Shown: positions 8,221 through 16,755, numbered from the stretch's first letter. The stretch: 43,413 bases of DNA from Candidatus Shapirobacteria bacterium (GCA_028701645.1 JAQVQI010000001.1:8793-52205); one strand, 5' to 3'. The notes: generated by a model not told the origin, from the sequence alone. Program-made: numbers and translations.

Positions 8221-8708
8221 TGGTCTCAAGCCCGGAACTTTTTCTCCAAGCCAAAAAATATCTTTCAGGACACCAAGACGAACTTGTCAACGATGTCGAA
8301 ATAATTTTAAAACGACTTCAAATTCAAGACCCCATAAGTGATTTTTCTTTTTTAGTATCTCCCATTGCCAAAGCCTATGAAGGTTTTCTAAAAGAATTTT
8401 TTTTAAAACTAGAAATCATAACCGACACTGATTTTGAAAGCGAACGGTTTAGGGTAGGAAAAACTCTTAATCCCTCACTTCGCTACAAACGTTTTTCGGT
8501 TTTTCAAAAATTAACAGAAATTGACCCAAAAGGGGAGGAGTTGGCAGAAAATCTTTGGGACGCCTGGAAATTTGGACGTAACGAAATATTTCACTATTTT
8601 CCAAATAACTATAAAAATCTTACCAGACTCGAAGCCGAAGACCGAATTAACTTACTACTTAGAGCCATTATCATGGCTGGACTTTTTTTGGAACAAAACC
8701 AAAAATAA
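8217..8708 (+). CDS. Stand-alone HEPN protein resembling the RnlA toxin C-terminal domain
   Basis: A 163-residue, mostly helical protein. The segment KAYEGFLKEFFLK (residues 52-64) followed by FRVGKTLNP and WDAWKFGRNEIFHYFP resembles the C-terminal (Dmd-binding) domain of RnlA/LsoA toxins, which is a HEPN ribonuclease fold. The HEPN signature R-x4-H is present as R121-N-E-I-F-H126, with conserved acidic residues upstream (E55, E60). The N-terminal TBP-like domains of RnlA are absent, and no RnlB-like antitoxin gene is adjacent. It starts within the stop of the YdjM-like gene (ATGATG; either ATG may be used). It could be an RNase, a toxin remnant or a regulatory HEPN protein. The family call comes from memory of the motif pattern. 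Confidence 0.6.
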   Translation: MMVSSPELFLQAKKYLSGHQDELVNDVEIILKRLQIQDPISDFSFLVSPIAKAYEGFLKEFFLKLEIITDTDFESERFRVGKTLNPSLRYKRFSVFQKLTEIDPKGEELAENLWDAWKFGRNEIFHYFPNNYKNLTRLEAEDRINLLLRAIIMAGLFLEQNQK

Positions 8709-8747
8709 TAATCAAATTTTTAAATTAAAGTTATAATTTTCATAGTG

Positions 8748-8753
8748 TATAAT
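8748..8753 (+). promoter_or_regulatory. -10 box of the ferredoxin gene
   Basis: Perfect TATAAT ending 9 bases before the ATG at 8763; the preceding GTG only partly fits an extended -10. A very short or absent leader is predicted. Confidence 0.4.
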
Positions 8754-8762
8754 TAAAAACAT

Positions 8763-8954
8763 ATGCCAAAAATAATTATCGACCAAGACAAATGTATCGG
8801 GTGTAATACCTGTCCTTTATTAAATCCAGACGTTTTTGAAATGGACACGTCTACTTATAAAGCTAAAGTAAAAGCCCAACCAACAACTATTGATGAAATG
8901 ACTCAAAACGCCATAGATTCTTGCCCGGTCCAAGCAATTTCTAGTGAAAATTAA
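8763..8954 (+). CDS. Single-cluster [4Fe-4S] ferredoxin
   Basis: A 63-residue electron carrier resembling Thermotoga-type monocluster ferredoxins. Cluster ligands are C11, C14 and C17 (CIGCNTC) and C54 (SCP). The two extra cysteines that form a disulfide in the Thermotoga protein are replaced here: N21 stands where the fourth cysteine of the N-terminal motif would be, and no cysteine is present near residue 46. The protein therefore has exactly the four cluster cysteines. It is followed 19 bases later by a Cys-rich thioredoxin-fold membrane protein, which may suggest a shared redox role, although this is inference from proximity. Confidence 0.93.
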   Translation: MPKIIIDQDKCIGCNTCPLLNPDVFEMDTSTYKAKVKAQPTTIDEMTQNAIDSCPVQAISSEN

Positions 8955-8973
8955 TATTAATAATTAAAAACTT

Positions 8974-10002
8974 ATGACTAAAAAAATAAAAAAAGAAAAA
9001 GAAGTTTCAGTCGTTAAGACAACCACCAATAAATCAGTCCAAATCCCCTTGGTTGGAGTTATTATTTTTTCAGTTTTACTCGCTGCTTCATCTTTTTTTG
9101 CCGGAGCCGCTTGGTTTAAAATGGGAGGATTAACTTCTACCGCCGCAGCCAAAGCCAATTCAACTTTTGAACCTAGTAAATCAGACAAACCTGATTTTCA
9201 ATTTTATGTTATGAGTTTTTGTCCTTACGGCAATCAAATGGAAGATCTAGTTAAGCCAGTGGCTCAACTTCTCAAAGACAAGGCCAATATTCGACCTCAA
9301 TATATTTTTGAGAAAATTGAAGGTGGTTTAAATGATTATTGTAAAAAAAGTGTCCCAGATCCGGCTAATTGTCCTACCTATGTTCAAAACAGCCAAGGAC
9401 AGCTTACACTCGAAGGATGTAAATCTGAGATTAGCAAAATGCTAACCGACTGTACCAATGAAAGTAAATATCTAAAAATTGGTAATAGTTTTTACGGATC
9501 GCTACATGGTCGAATGGAAGCTAACCAAAATGTCCGAGAAATTTGTGCTTTCAACATGAGCGAGGACAAAGCTAATTGGTGGACTTTTGTCGACAATGTT
9601 AATAAAGCCTGTGATGACAAAAATGCCGATACATGTTGGGAAGAACAAGCCAAAAAGGCTGGTTTTGATACCAACAAAATTACTGAATGTTTCAACACTC
9701 AAGCCGCAGAGTTAATCGATAAAGAGATTGCTCTTACCACCCAAAACCAGGTTCAAGGATCTCCAACTTTAAAAATTAACGGAGTTGATTTCCCTCCAGA
9801 ATCAGCTTATACCCAGGATGGTAAAGGTAGTTTAAAAATCGGGAAAAAAGTCTTTACTCAAGACCAATTCAGAACCCCTGAAGCTATCAAAGAAGCTATT
9901 TGTGCTTCTTTTAACAAAGCTCCAAAAGAATGTAAAACCACCATTGAAATGCCAAAAGCGGAAAATGGACAAGTCCAAGTTCCTGCCGAAGGTGGTTGTT
10001 AA
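8974..10002 (+). CDS. Membrane-anchored thioredoxin-fold (DsbA-like) cysteine-rich protein
   Basis: A 342-residue protein with a cytoplasmic Lys-rich start, one membrane anchor near residues 24-46 and an extracytoplasmic thioredoxin-like domain. The fold is indicated by FQFYVMSFCPYGNQME (residues 76-91), with the active-site position reading C83-P-Y-G86, and by the cis-proline loop QGSPTLKING. Where DsbA-type proteins have CxxC, the second cysteine is glycine, so the motif is monothiol. Twelve cysteines are spread over the domain, the last being the terminal residue. It may act in extracytoplasmic disulfide exchange or metal binding. A strong intrinsic terminator follows the stop. Confidence 0.78.
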   Translation: MTKKIKKEKEVSVVKTTTNKSVQIPLVGVIIFSVLLAASSFFAGAAWFKMGGLTSTAAAKANSTFEPSKSDKPDFQFYVMSFCPYGNQMEDLVKPVAQLLKDKANIRPQYIFEKIEGGLNDYCKKSVPDPANCPTYVQNSQGQLTLEGCKSEISKMLTDCTNESKYLKIGNSFYGSLHGRMEANQNVREICAFNMSEDKANWWTFVDNVNKACDDKNADTCWEEQAKKAGFDTNKITECFNTQAAELIDKEIALTTQNQVQGSPTLKINGVDFPPESAYTQDGKGSLKIGKKVFTQDQFRTPEAIKEAICASFNKAPKECKTTIEMPKAENGQVQVPAEGGC

Positions 10003-10017
10003 CAAATTTTGTATTTC

Positions 10018-10054
10018 AAAACCCCTCCAAATGTATTAGGAGGGGTTTTTGTTT
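10018..10054 (+). terminator. Intrinsic terminator after the thioredoxin-fold gene
   Basis: AAAACCCCTCC and GGAGGGGTTTT form an 8-bp GC-rich stem (10021-10028 with 10039-10046), extended by A:T pairs, with a 10-base loop and a following T-run. It closes the ferredoxin/thioredoxin-fold unit. Confidence 0.9.
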
Positions 10055-10137
10055 GATAAAATATCATCATTGCTATAAAACAAAACTCATATCAAATTCA
10101 AAAAAAATTTAATTTTTATTTTATTTAATTTTTTTTA

Positions 10138-10680
10138 ATGAAACTAAATTCACACCAGATTCGAGCTTCTAACGTAGGGGAGTCACAAAAACTTCTAACC
10201 AAGATTAAACGCAACCCTTTAGTTTTAATTTTAGACAATGTTTTAGACACTTACAACATCGGTTCATTTTTTAGACTAGCCGATGCTCTTGGTGCTCAAA
10301 AAATTTACCTTTGTGGCCCAGTCGTTACTCCACCAAATATTAAAATTCACCGTGCCTCAATTGGCACCTGGAAATGGATCGATTGGCAACAATTTGAATC
10401 AACACTTGATTGTCTTCGTCAACTAAAACAACAAGGCTATCAAATAGTTGCCTGTGAACAAGACAAACGAAGTGTTGATTATCGTCTAGCTAAATACAAG
10501 ACTCCAATTGCCCTTATAGCCGGCAGTGAATCATTTGGTATCTCGCCTCAAGTATTAAAAGAAGTCGACAAAGTTGTTGAAATCCCGATGTATGGGATAA
10601 ATATTTCTCTCAACGTCTTAGTGGCCACCTCAATAATTGGATACGATATTCTCTCGAAAATATTGCCTAAAATTAGGTAA
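10138..10680 (+). CDS. SpoU/TrmH-family RNA 2'-O-methyltransferase
   Basis: A 180-residue SPOUT-class methyltransferase that uses S-adenosylmethionine to methylate ribose in tRNA or rRNA. The three SpoU motifs are visible: motif 1 as DNVLDTYNIGSFFRLADALGA (asparagine and arginine conserved), motif 2 as IALIAGSESFGIS, and motif 3 as VEIPMYGINISLNVLVATSI, which forms the trefoil knot. It lacks the N-terminal substrate-binding extension of TrmH or RlmB, so it consists of the catalytic domain only. The target nucleotide cannot be deduced. It stands alone between a terminator and the gyrB promoter region; a poly-A/T stretch with no Shine-Dalgarno precedes the ATG. Confidence 0.88.
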   Translation: MKLNSHQIRASNVGESQKLLTKIKRNPLVLILDNVLDTYNIGSFFRLADALGAQKIYLCGPVVTPPNIKIHRASIGTWKWIDWQQFESTLDCLRQLKQQGYQIVACEQDKRSVDYRLAKYKTPIALIAGSESFGISPQVLKEVDKVVEIPMYGINISLNVLVATSIIGYDILSKILPKIR

Positions 10681-10711
10681 TATTTTAATCAAAAAATATC
10701 CAAAAAACTAA

Positions 10712-10817
10712 TCTTAAATTAGTATAAATAATGCCTATCTTTCAATATAATTTGCTTATTGTAAAGCTATTTGGGCTCTGTTAGAATGAATTTGTTCTTA
10801 AATTAAGTATAAATAAT
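10712..10817 (+). repeat. Direct repeat flanking the gyrB promoter
   Basis: TCTTAAATTA-GTATAAATAAT occurs at 10712-10732 and again at 10796-10817, differing by a single inserted A. The predicted gyrB promoter lies between the two copies. Possible regulator or supercoiling-sensitive sites; function unknown. Confidence 0.7.
10759..10787 (+). promoter_or_regulatory. Predicted sigma-70-type promoter of gyrB
   Basis: TTGTAA (10759-10764), a 17-base spacer, then TAGAAT (10782-10787) preceded by TGT as an extended -10. Unlike many units here it would give a leader of roughly 70 bases before the gyrB ATG. Confidence 0.6.
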
Positions 10818-10866
10818 TATTTTTTATTAAATTTTTTAGAAATTAGGATTTAGAAATTATTATCAT

Positions 10867-12807
10867 ATGGCATCCTCACAAGAATACACAGGTCAACAAA
10901 TAGTTGTCTTAGAAGGTCTAGAACCAGTTAGAAAACGTCCTGCCATGTATATTGGCTCCACTGACACTCACGGCCTTCACCATTGTCTTACTGAAATTAT
11001 TGATAATTGTATCGACGAGGCTCTAGCTGGATTTGCCAAAAATATTTGGGTAATAATTCATCCAGACAATTCAGCCACTGTGGCTGATGACGGCCGTGGT
11101 ATCCCTATCGATATCATGCCAAAATATAAAAAACCAGCAGTTGAAGTTATTATGACAACTCTTCATTCTGGTGGCAAGTTTGAAGGATCAGCCTACAAAG
11201 TATCTGGTGGACTTCACGGTGTCGGAGCCGCCTGTGTCAACGCGCTTTCTAGTCTTTACCAAATTGAAATTCGTCGAGATAATAAATTTAATTTTATTGA
11301 ATTTTCTCGTGGAGGTTTAAAAACAAAACTTGCCGAAATCAAAGAAACCAAAATAGACCGTCTCAAAACAATTCTACCGTCAACAATCAGTGGAACCACT
11401 GTAACTTTTTACCCAGATCCAGAAATATTTAAAGAAACTCAAGAGTTCGATTCAAAAGTAATTATTAAATCTCTCAAAGACAGAGCCTATCTTACTTCAA
11501 AAATTTATTTTCATTTTTATGATGAGAGAAATAATAGTCAACATCATTATTATTTCGAAGGTGGAATATTATCTTTACTCCGAGAGCTTAACAAAAACAA
11601 GATTGTTCTTCATCAGCCAATTTTACTAAAAAGAAATGAAAACGAGGTTGATGTTGAAGTTGCCCTTCAATACAATGATTCTTTTCAAGAAAACACTCCT
11701 TCGTTCGTAAATATTATCAATACCCATGAAGGTGGAACTCATTTAACTGGTTTTAAGATAGGACTAACAAAAGTAATCAAAGATTATGCTGTCAAAAAAG
11801 AGCTTCTTAAAGCTAAAGATGATTCAATCACAGGAGACGATGTTAGAGAAGGGTTAACTGCCGTAATTTCGGTTAAAATGGGTTCAAAAAATCTTCAGTT
11901 TGAAGGCCAAACAAAAGGAAAACTAGGTAACAGTGAAATTCAGCCGATAGTCAATAAAATTGTCAAAGAAGAACTCGAAGTTTATTTTGAAGAACACCCA
12001 GATGTTGCCAAAACTATTGTTAGTAAATCAATTTTAGCCATTCAAATTCGCAAAGCCGCTCGAGCAGCCAAAGACGCTATCATGCGAAAAGGTGCCTTTG
12101 AATCATTGGGTTTACCGGGAAAACTAGCAGACTGTCAATCAAAAGATCCAGTCGAATCAGAAATATATATTGTTGAGGGTGATTCCGCCGGTGGAAGCGC
12201 CAAACAGGGGAGAGACCGCAAATTTCAAGCCATTTTACCTCTTTGGGGAAAAGCTCTTAATACTGAAGGAATGAGAATTGATAAAGTTGTTGGTTCCGAC
12301 AAACTAAAAGATTTGATTGTCGCTCTGGGGATGGGAATAGGGGAGACAATGAATTTTGAAAAACTCCGATATCACCGAATAATTCTTATGTCTGATGCTG
12401 ATGTCGACGGCTCCCATATCGCCACCCTTTTGTTAACTTTTATGTATCGACATTTACCCAATCTTATCGAAAGTGGTTATGTTTATATTGCCATGCCCCC
12501 GCTTTTCAAAATCAAGCAAGGTAAAGAAATCAAATACGTTTATACCGAAGAAGAAAAAGAAGATTATATGAAAAAGATTGACGCCACAAAACCATACGAC
12601 GTTCAACGCTACAAAGGTTTGGGTGAAATGAACCCTCAACAGCTTTGGGATACAACCATGAATCCAGCCACTCGTGTTCTCAAACGAGTCACTGTCACTG
12701 ATGCTTTTAAAGCCGATGAAGTATTTAGGGTTTTGATGAGCGAAGATGTTCCACCTCGAAAAAAATTTATTCAAACCCACGCTCATCTAGCTAATCTAGA
12801 TGTTTAA
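10867..12807 (+). CDS. gyrB: DNA gyrase subunit B
   Basis: ATPase subunit of gyrase, introducing negative supercoils with GyrA. The GHKL ATP-binding motifs are present: EIIDNCIDEA with catalytic E43, DDGRGIP and GGLHGVGA. The transducer domain is followed by a TOPRIM domain with EGDSAGGSA near residue 437 and DADVDGSH near 508-515. The C-terminal motif QRYKGLGEMNPQQLW is intact. The 646-residue length is standard for bacteria without the proteobacterial insertion. The start at 10867 gives the usual short N-terminus before YTGQQI. It is separated from gyrA by 85 bases containing a mini-palindrome, so the pair is probably one operon. Confidence 0.98.
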   Translation: MASSQEYTGQQIVVLEGLEPVRKRPAMYIGSTDTHGLHHCLTEIIDNCIDEALAGFAKNIWVIIHPDNSATVADDGRGIPIDIMPKYKKPAVEVIMTTLHSGGKFEGSAYKVSGGLHGVGAACVNALSSLYQIEIRRDNKFNFIEFSRGGLKTKLAEIKETKIDRLKTILPSTISGTTVTFYPDPEIFKETQEFDSKVIIKSLKDRAYLTSKIYFHFYDERNNSQHHYYFEGGILSLLRELNKNKIVLHQPILLKRNENEVDVEVALQYNDSFQENTPSFVNIINTHEGGTHLTGFKIGLTKVIKDYAVKKELLKAKDDSITGDDVREGLTAVISVKMGSKNLQFEGQTKGKLGNSEIQPIVNKIVKEELEVYFEEHPDVAKTIVSKSILAIQIRKAARAAKDAIMRKGAFESLGLPGKLADCQSKDPVESEIYIVEGDSAGGSAKQGRDRKFQAILPLWGKALNTEGMRIDKVVGSDKLKDLIVALGMGIGETMNFEKLRYHRIILMSDADVDGSHIATLLLTFMYRHLPNLIESGYVYIAMPPLFKIKQGKEIKYVYTEEEKEDYMKKIDATKPYDVQRYKGLGEMNPQQLWDTTMNPATRVLKRVTVTDAFKADEVFRVLMSEDVPPRKKFIQTHAHLANLDV

Positions 12808-12855
12808 ATAAATCTTATAAATTACAAAAACTTATTAAATATATTAAAAATTGTG

Positions 12856-12871
12856 TCCCGAATAATCGGGA
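12856..12871 (+). repeat. Mini-palindrome TCCCGA-ATAA-TCGGGA between gyrB and gyrA
   Basis: Six-base perfect arms around a 4-base loop. A near-identical palindrome (TCCCGA-TAA-TCGGGA) occurs at 24770-24784 inside a tRNA-Leu fragment, so this is probably a copy of a small dispersed palindromic element rather than a gyr-specific regulator. There is no T-run to make it a terminator. Confidence 0.75.
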
Positions 12872-12892
12872 ATAAATAAAGATTGAAAAATT

Positions 12893-15574
12893 ATGACTGA
12901 TGAAAAAAATACGATTGTTAATGACGTTATAAGAACTAATAGTAATATTGGCAAAGTAATTGAAGTTGATATTGTTCCAGAAATGGAAAAGTCTTATTTA
13001 GACTATGCCATGTCAGTCATCGTTTCTCGCGCCCTTCCTGATGTCAGAGATGGTTTAAAACCTGTTCATAGACGAATTATTTATGCCATGGATCAAATGG
13101 GACTTGGTAGTGGTAAAAATACTAAATCTGCCAAAGTAGTCGGGGAAGTTTTAGGTAAATACCATCCACACGGTGACTCTTCTGTTTATGGAGCCTTGGT
13201 TAGATTAGCCCAAGATTTTTCTCTCCGCTATCCATTAGTTAAAGGTCAGGGTAATTTTGGTTCTATTGACGGCGATCCACCAGCCGCTATGCGTTATACC
13301 GAAGTAAAAATGGATAAAATTTCTCAAGAAATGATTATCGATATCAACAAAGAAACAGTTGATATGATGGACAATTTTGATGCCACCATTCAAGAACCAA
13401 CCGTTTTACCATCTCGAATTCCTAATCTTTTAATGAACGGGGCCGATGGTATTGCTGTTGGTATGGCTACTCGAATTCCACCTCACAACCTCAAGGAATT
13501 GTGTGCCGCTATCGATATTATTTTAGACAAAAGCAATCTAGAAATTATTGAACCAGAAATTGAGTTAAACAATATTCTTGCTCCACCAAAAAACACCCAA
13601 GAGCTTGTTCTTCGGCCTGTTTATGAATTAGAAAAAATAAAATACAATTTTGAAACCAATGCCACAATTGAAGAATTAACCAAAGTTATTCAAGGACCAG
13701 ATTTTCCAACTTATGGCGAGATTTACGGCAAAACAGGAATTATAGAAATGTACAACACCGGTCGAGGTAAATTTTCAGTCAGAGGTAAAACAAATATTGA
13801 AGAAACAAAATCTGGCAAAATCAGAATCATCATTACTGAGCTTCCATATCAAGTCAACAAAGCTGAATTTGTCAAAAAAATTGCTGATTTAGTTCGTGAT
13901 AAAAAAATTATCGGTATCTCTGACCTTCGAGATGAATCAGATCGACACGGAATTCGAGTTGTCGTGGAAATCAAAAAAAATGGCAAACCAAAATCAATTC
14001 TCAATAAATTATACAAATACACGCCACTACAATCTTCATATTCAGCCAACATCTTAGCCCTCGTCAACGGCATTCCTCAAACTCTAAACCTTCGACAAAT
14101 ATTACTTTTATTCCTTCGCCACCGAGAAAGTATTATTCGTCGTCGAACAGTTTTTGACTTAAAAGGTGCCATGATGAGATCTCATATTTTGGAAGGTCTC
14201 AAAAAAGCACTTGATTTTATCGATGAAGTTATTAAAACTATCAGAACAACTAAACCTGATGAAGACGCTAAAACCCGTCTTATAGATAAATTTGAATTTA
14301 CCGATCTTCAGGCTCAAGCTATTTTGGAAATGCAACTCAAAAAACTATCTGGTCTTGAAAGACAAAAATTAGACGATGAATTTAACCAAGTTCAGGCCAA
14401 TATTAACTACCTAACAGCCATATTAACCAAATCAGAAGAAATGATAAATGTTCTCAAATCAGAAAACAAAGAAATATCAGAAAAATACGGCGATTCACGA
14501 CGAACAAAGATATACGTTCGCGGACTAGAAGACTTTAGTGAAGAAGATTTAGTCCCCAACGAACCCGTTTTGGTTACTCTAACTAAAACTGGCTATATAA
14601 AACGAGTCCCAAAAGACACTTACCACAGTCAAAAAAGAGGCGGAATCGGAGTCGTTGGTATGACCACAAAATTAGAAGACGAAATTGAATGTATGCTTTC
14701 CGTTGATACACACGATGACTTGTTGTTTTTTACTAACCGAGGCAGAGTTTTTAAAACCAAAGTATGGGATATCCAAGAGGGAACTAGACAAGCCAAAGGA
14801 CAGGCAGTAATCAATCTTATTAATATTCTCCAAGGAGAAACTGTGCATGCGGTTCTTCCCATCGACAAAGATAGTGACTCTAAGTTTATTTTATTAGCTA
14901 CCCAAAAAGGTGTTATCAAAAAAACTTCAGTTGATAAATTCAAAAATATTCGTCAAACAGGTCTTGCTGCTATAAATCTTGATCCAAAAGATCAATTAAT
15001 CTGGGCAAAACTAACTAATGGCCAAAATCAAATATTTTTAGTTACCAAAAATGGCAAATGTATTCGTTTCAACGAAACAGATGCTCGACCAATGGGTCGG
15101 CATACTCGTGGAGTTAGAGGCATTTTACTCAAAGAGAACGATTATTTAGTCAGTATGGACGTCATTCCGACAACTATCGATAAAATAAAAGATAAATCAG
15201 CCGTCAAACCATTTAGACATTTATTGGGTGTCACCGAAAACGGAGTTGGTAAACGAACTGATGTATATCTCTATCCAATTCAAAAAAGAGGAGGTATTGG
15301 AGTAAAAGTTGCCAATCTTAGTCCAAAAACTGGCAATATAGCCGCCGCCCAAGTGGTGTCCGAAAACGATGATCAAATAATCTTAGTCTCCAAAAAGGCG
15401 GTAACTATCAAGCTTCCACTTAAAAACATCCCCACTCTAAATCGAAACACCAAGGGTGTTATTTTAATGCGCTTCAAATCAACCGAAGACAAGCTTTGCG
15501 CCATGACTGTATTACAAAAAAACAGTGAAATGTTAGAAGGCTCTGAAACAACCGTTGAAACTACTAAAAATTAA
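12893..15574 (+). CDS. gyrA: DNA gyrase subunit A
   Basis: DNA cleavage and rejoining subunit of gyrase. The winged-helix quinolone-resistance region (GKYHPHGDSSVYGALVRLAQ) precedes the catalytic tyrosine Y135 in AAMRYTE. The GyrA box that marks gyrase rather than topoisomerase IV is present as QKRGGIG near residue 579, and a second QKRGGIG occurs near residue 796 in the last blade of the C-terminal beta-pinwheel. Length is 893 residues. A hydrophilic 20-residue N-terminal extension precedes the usual start. It lies downstream of gyrB; after its stop come 230 non-coding bases before the convergent xer gene. Confidence 0.98.
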   Translation: MTDEKNTIVNDVIRTNSNIGKVIEVDIVPEMEKSYLDYAMSVIVSRALPDVRDGLKPVHRRIIYAMDQMGLGSGKNTKSAKVVGEVLGKYHPHGDSSVYGALVRLAQDFSLRYPLVKGQGNFGSIDGDPPAAMRYTEVKMDKISQEMIIDINKETVDMMDNFDATIQEPTVLPSRIPNLLMNGADGIAVGMATRIPPHNLKELCAAIDIILDKSNLEIIEPEIELNNILAPPKNTQELVLRPVYELEKIKYNFETNATIEELTKVIQGPDFPTYGEIYGKTGIIEMYNTGRGKFSVRGKTNIEETKSGKIRIIITELPYQVNKAEFVKKIADLVRDKKIIGISDLRDESDRHGIRVVVEIKKNGKPKSILNKLYKYTPLQSSYSANILALVNGIPQTLNLRQILLLFLRHRESIIRRRTVFDLKGAMMRSHILEGLKKALDFIDEVIKTIRTTKPDEDAKTRLIDKFEFTDLQAQAILEMQLKKLSGLERQKLDDEFNQVQANINYLTAILTKSEEMINVLKSENKEISEKYGDSRRTKIYVRGLEDFSEEDLVPNEPVLVTLTKTGYIKRVPKDTYHSQKRGGIGVVGMTTKLEDEIECMLSVDTHDDLLFFTNRGRVFKTKVWDIQEGTRQAKGQAVINLINILQGETVHAVLPIDKDSDSKFILLATQKGVIKKTSVDKFKNIRQTGLAAINLDPKDQLIWAKLTNGQNQIFLVTKNGKCIRFNETDARPMGRHTRGVRGILLKENDYLVSMDVIPTTIDKIKDKSAVKPFRHLLGVTENGVGKRTDVYLYPIQKRGGIGVKVANLSPKTGNIAAAQVVSENDDQIILVSKKAVTIKLPLKNIPTLNRNTKGVILMRFKSTEDKLCAMTVLQKNSEMLEGSETTVETTKN

Positions 15575-15804
15575 GACTCCAAAAGGTGACATTATAGGAA
15601 GTGTGTAATTAATAAGTATGAATTAGCAGACATATAATGCTACTGCTAATAGGTCAATAAAAACTAGTTTATCCCTAAAATAGGATGATATTCGTCAATA
15701 TCAACATTAAATACCCCAAACCGGTATTTTGTCTAAATTATATTATCAAATTCGCCTTACTATAGGACCGATGTTTTATTTTTATCTCACAATAGGGGAG
15801 TCGT
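15575..15804. other. Non-coding region between gyrA and the Xer gene
   Basis: 230 bases without a credible ORF. It contains ATTATAGGA at 15591, which recurs three times near 17.36 kb, and GGGGAGTC at 15793. It also holds a weak hairpin, AAATACC/GGTATTT (15709-15729), that might end the gyrA transcript. Confidence 0.6.
15709..15732 (+). terminator. Possible weak terminator of the gyrBA transcript
   Basis: AAATACC pairs with GGTATTT around a 7-base loop and is followed by only a short T-run before GTC. It is the best hairpin in the gyrA-xer gap and could also serve the convergent transcript. Confidence 0.35.
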
Positions 15805-16740
15805 CTACTTTTTATTTCCACTATGAAATTTTTCGTGAATTTCTCTGAGTCTTGCATTTGTTACATGGGTATATATTTGAGTCGTAGCAATATTTTTATG
15901 TCCCAATATTTCCTGAACTGATCTAATATCAGCCCCGTTAAGTAACAGGTCAGTTGCCATTGAATGTCGAATAGTGTGAGGAGTCGCCGCCACCGGCAAG
16001 TTTGCTTGTCGAACATATTTTTTTACTAATCTCTGGATAGATCTGGCGGTCAATCTTACTTTTTCCTCTTCAACAATTATTTCATTAGGTCTTAAATTTC
16101 TGATAAACAATGGTTTGTGTTTATCTAACCGCGATTTTAAATATTTATCAACCCAACTAGCAGCTTGGCTAGAGATAAACACAATTCTTGAACGGCCACC
16201 CTTCCCGATAACCCCAAACTCTCTGGTATTCAGATTAATTTGTTCTCTATTTAAGGAAACTAATTCAGAAACCCGCAAACCAGTTGAGAATAATAATTCT
16301 AAGATTGCCCTATCCCGATAACCAGTCTTTCCTGAGTTTAATGGCTGATGCAATAATCTCTCAACCTGTTGTCCATCTAGAAATTTTAATGAATGATCTC
16401 TTGTTTTTGGCACATCAAGTTTTTCTGGTTGCAACACTTTCATATCGTTTTTTATTAACCATTTCAAAAAAGATCTAATTGAAATTATGTAGTACCCTTG
16501 AGTTACCAATTTCATCTCTCCGTTAGTTCCTGACTGCCTTGATAAAAACAATCTAAATTTTCTAATTGATTCCGAATTCATATCATCGACTGTCGGATTT
16601 TCTTTTCCATCATTAATTAGATATTTAATAAATACATCTAAATAATGTTCATAATTTCTGATAGTTAACTTTGAGCAATTTTTTTCAATTTCGAGATGTT
16701 CCAAAAAATGTCTTTTTAATAATTGCAAATCTTTATCCAT
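15805..16740 (-). CDS. xerC: Xer-type tyrosine recombinase
   Basis: Site-specific recombinase of the XerC/XerD family that resolves chromosome dimers at dif. The 311-residue protein has an N-terminal core-binding SAM-like domain (about 5-100) and a catalytic domain with the full set of residues: R156 in TGLRVSEL, K180 in GKGGRSR, H255 and R258 in PHTIRHS, H281 in LGHKN and the nucleophile Y290 in QIYTHV. It is slightly longer than E. coli XerD (298). It may be the only Xer in the genome, but the window cannot show this. Upstream is an 880-base non-coding region with inverted repeats, the kind of place where single-Xer systems keep their dif site. An integrase of a mobile element is less likely given the housekeeping context. 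Confidence 0.88.
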   Translation of the reverse strand: MDKDLQLLKRHFLEHLEIEKNCSKLTIRNYEHYLDVFIKYLINDGKENPTVDDMNSESIRKFRLFLSRQSGTNGEMKLVTQGYYIISIRSFLKWLIKNDMKVLQPEKLDVPKTRDHSLKFLDGQQVERLLHQPLNSGKTGYRDRAILELLFSTGLRVSELVSLNREQINLNTREFGVIGKGGRSRIVFISSQAASWVDKYLKSRLDKHKPLFIRNLRPNEIIVEEEKVRLTARSIQRLVKKYVRQANLPVAATPHTIRHSMATDLLLNGADIRSVQEILGHKNIATTQIYTHVTNARLREIHEKFHSGNKK

Positions 16741-16746
16741 ATTTCC

Positions 16747-16755
16747 ATGTTACCA
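16747..16755 (-). promoter_or_regulatory. Extended -10 promoter of the Xer gene
   Basis: On the minus strand TGG plus TAACAT ends 6 bases before the ATG (GGAAAT spacer), matching the leaderless geometry seen at other units here. Confidence 0.4.

Noticed and set aside
12454..12786. Minus-strand 110-codon frame inside gyrB
   Set aside because: Shadow of the strongly conserved TOPRIM/C-terminal region of gyrB, with no independent support.
15805..16740. Integrase of a mobile element rather than a housekeeping Xer
   Set aside because: No attachment-site duplication, no cargo genes and no tRNA next to it; neighbours are gyrA and an ABC exporter, and the length fits XerC/XerD.
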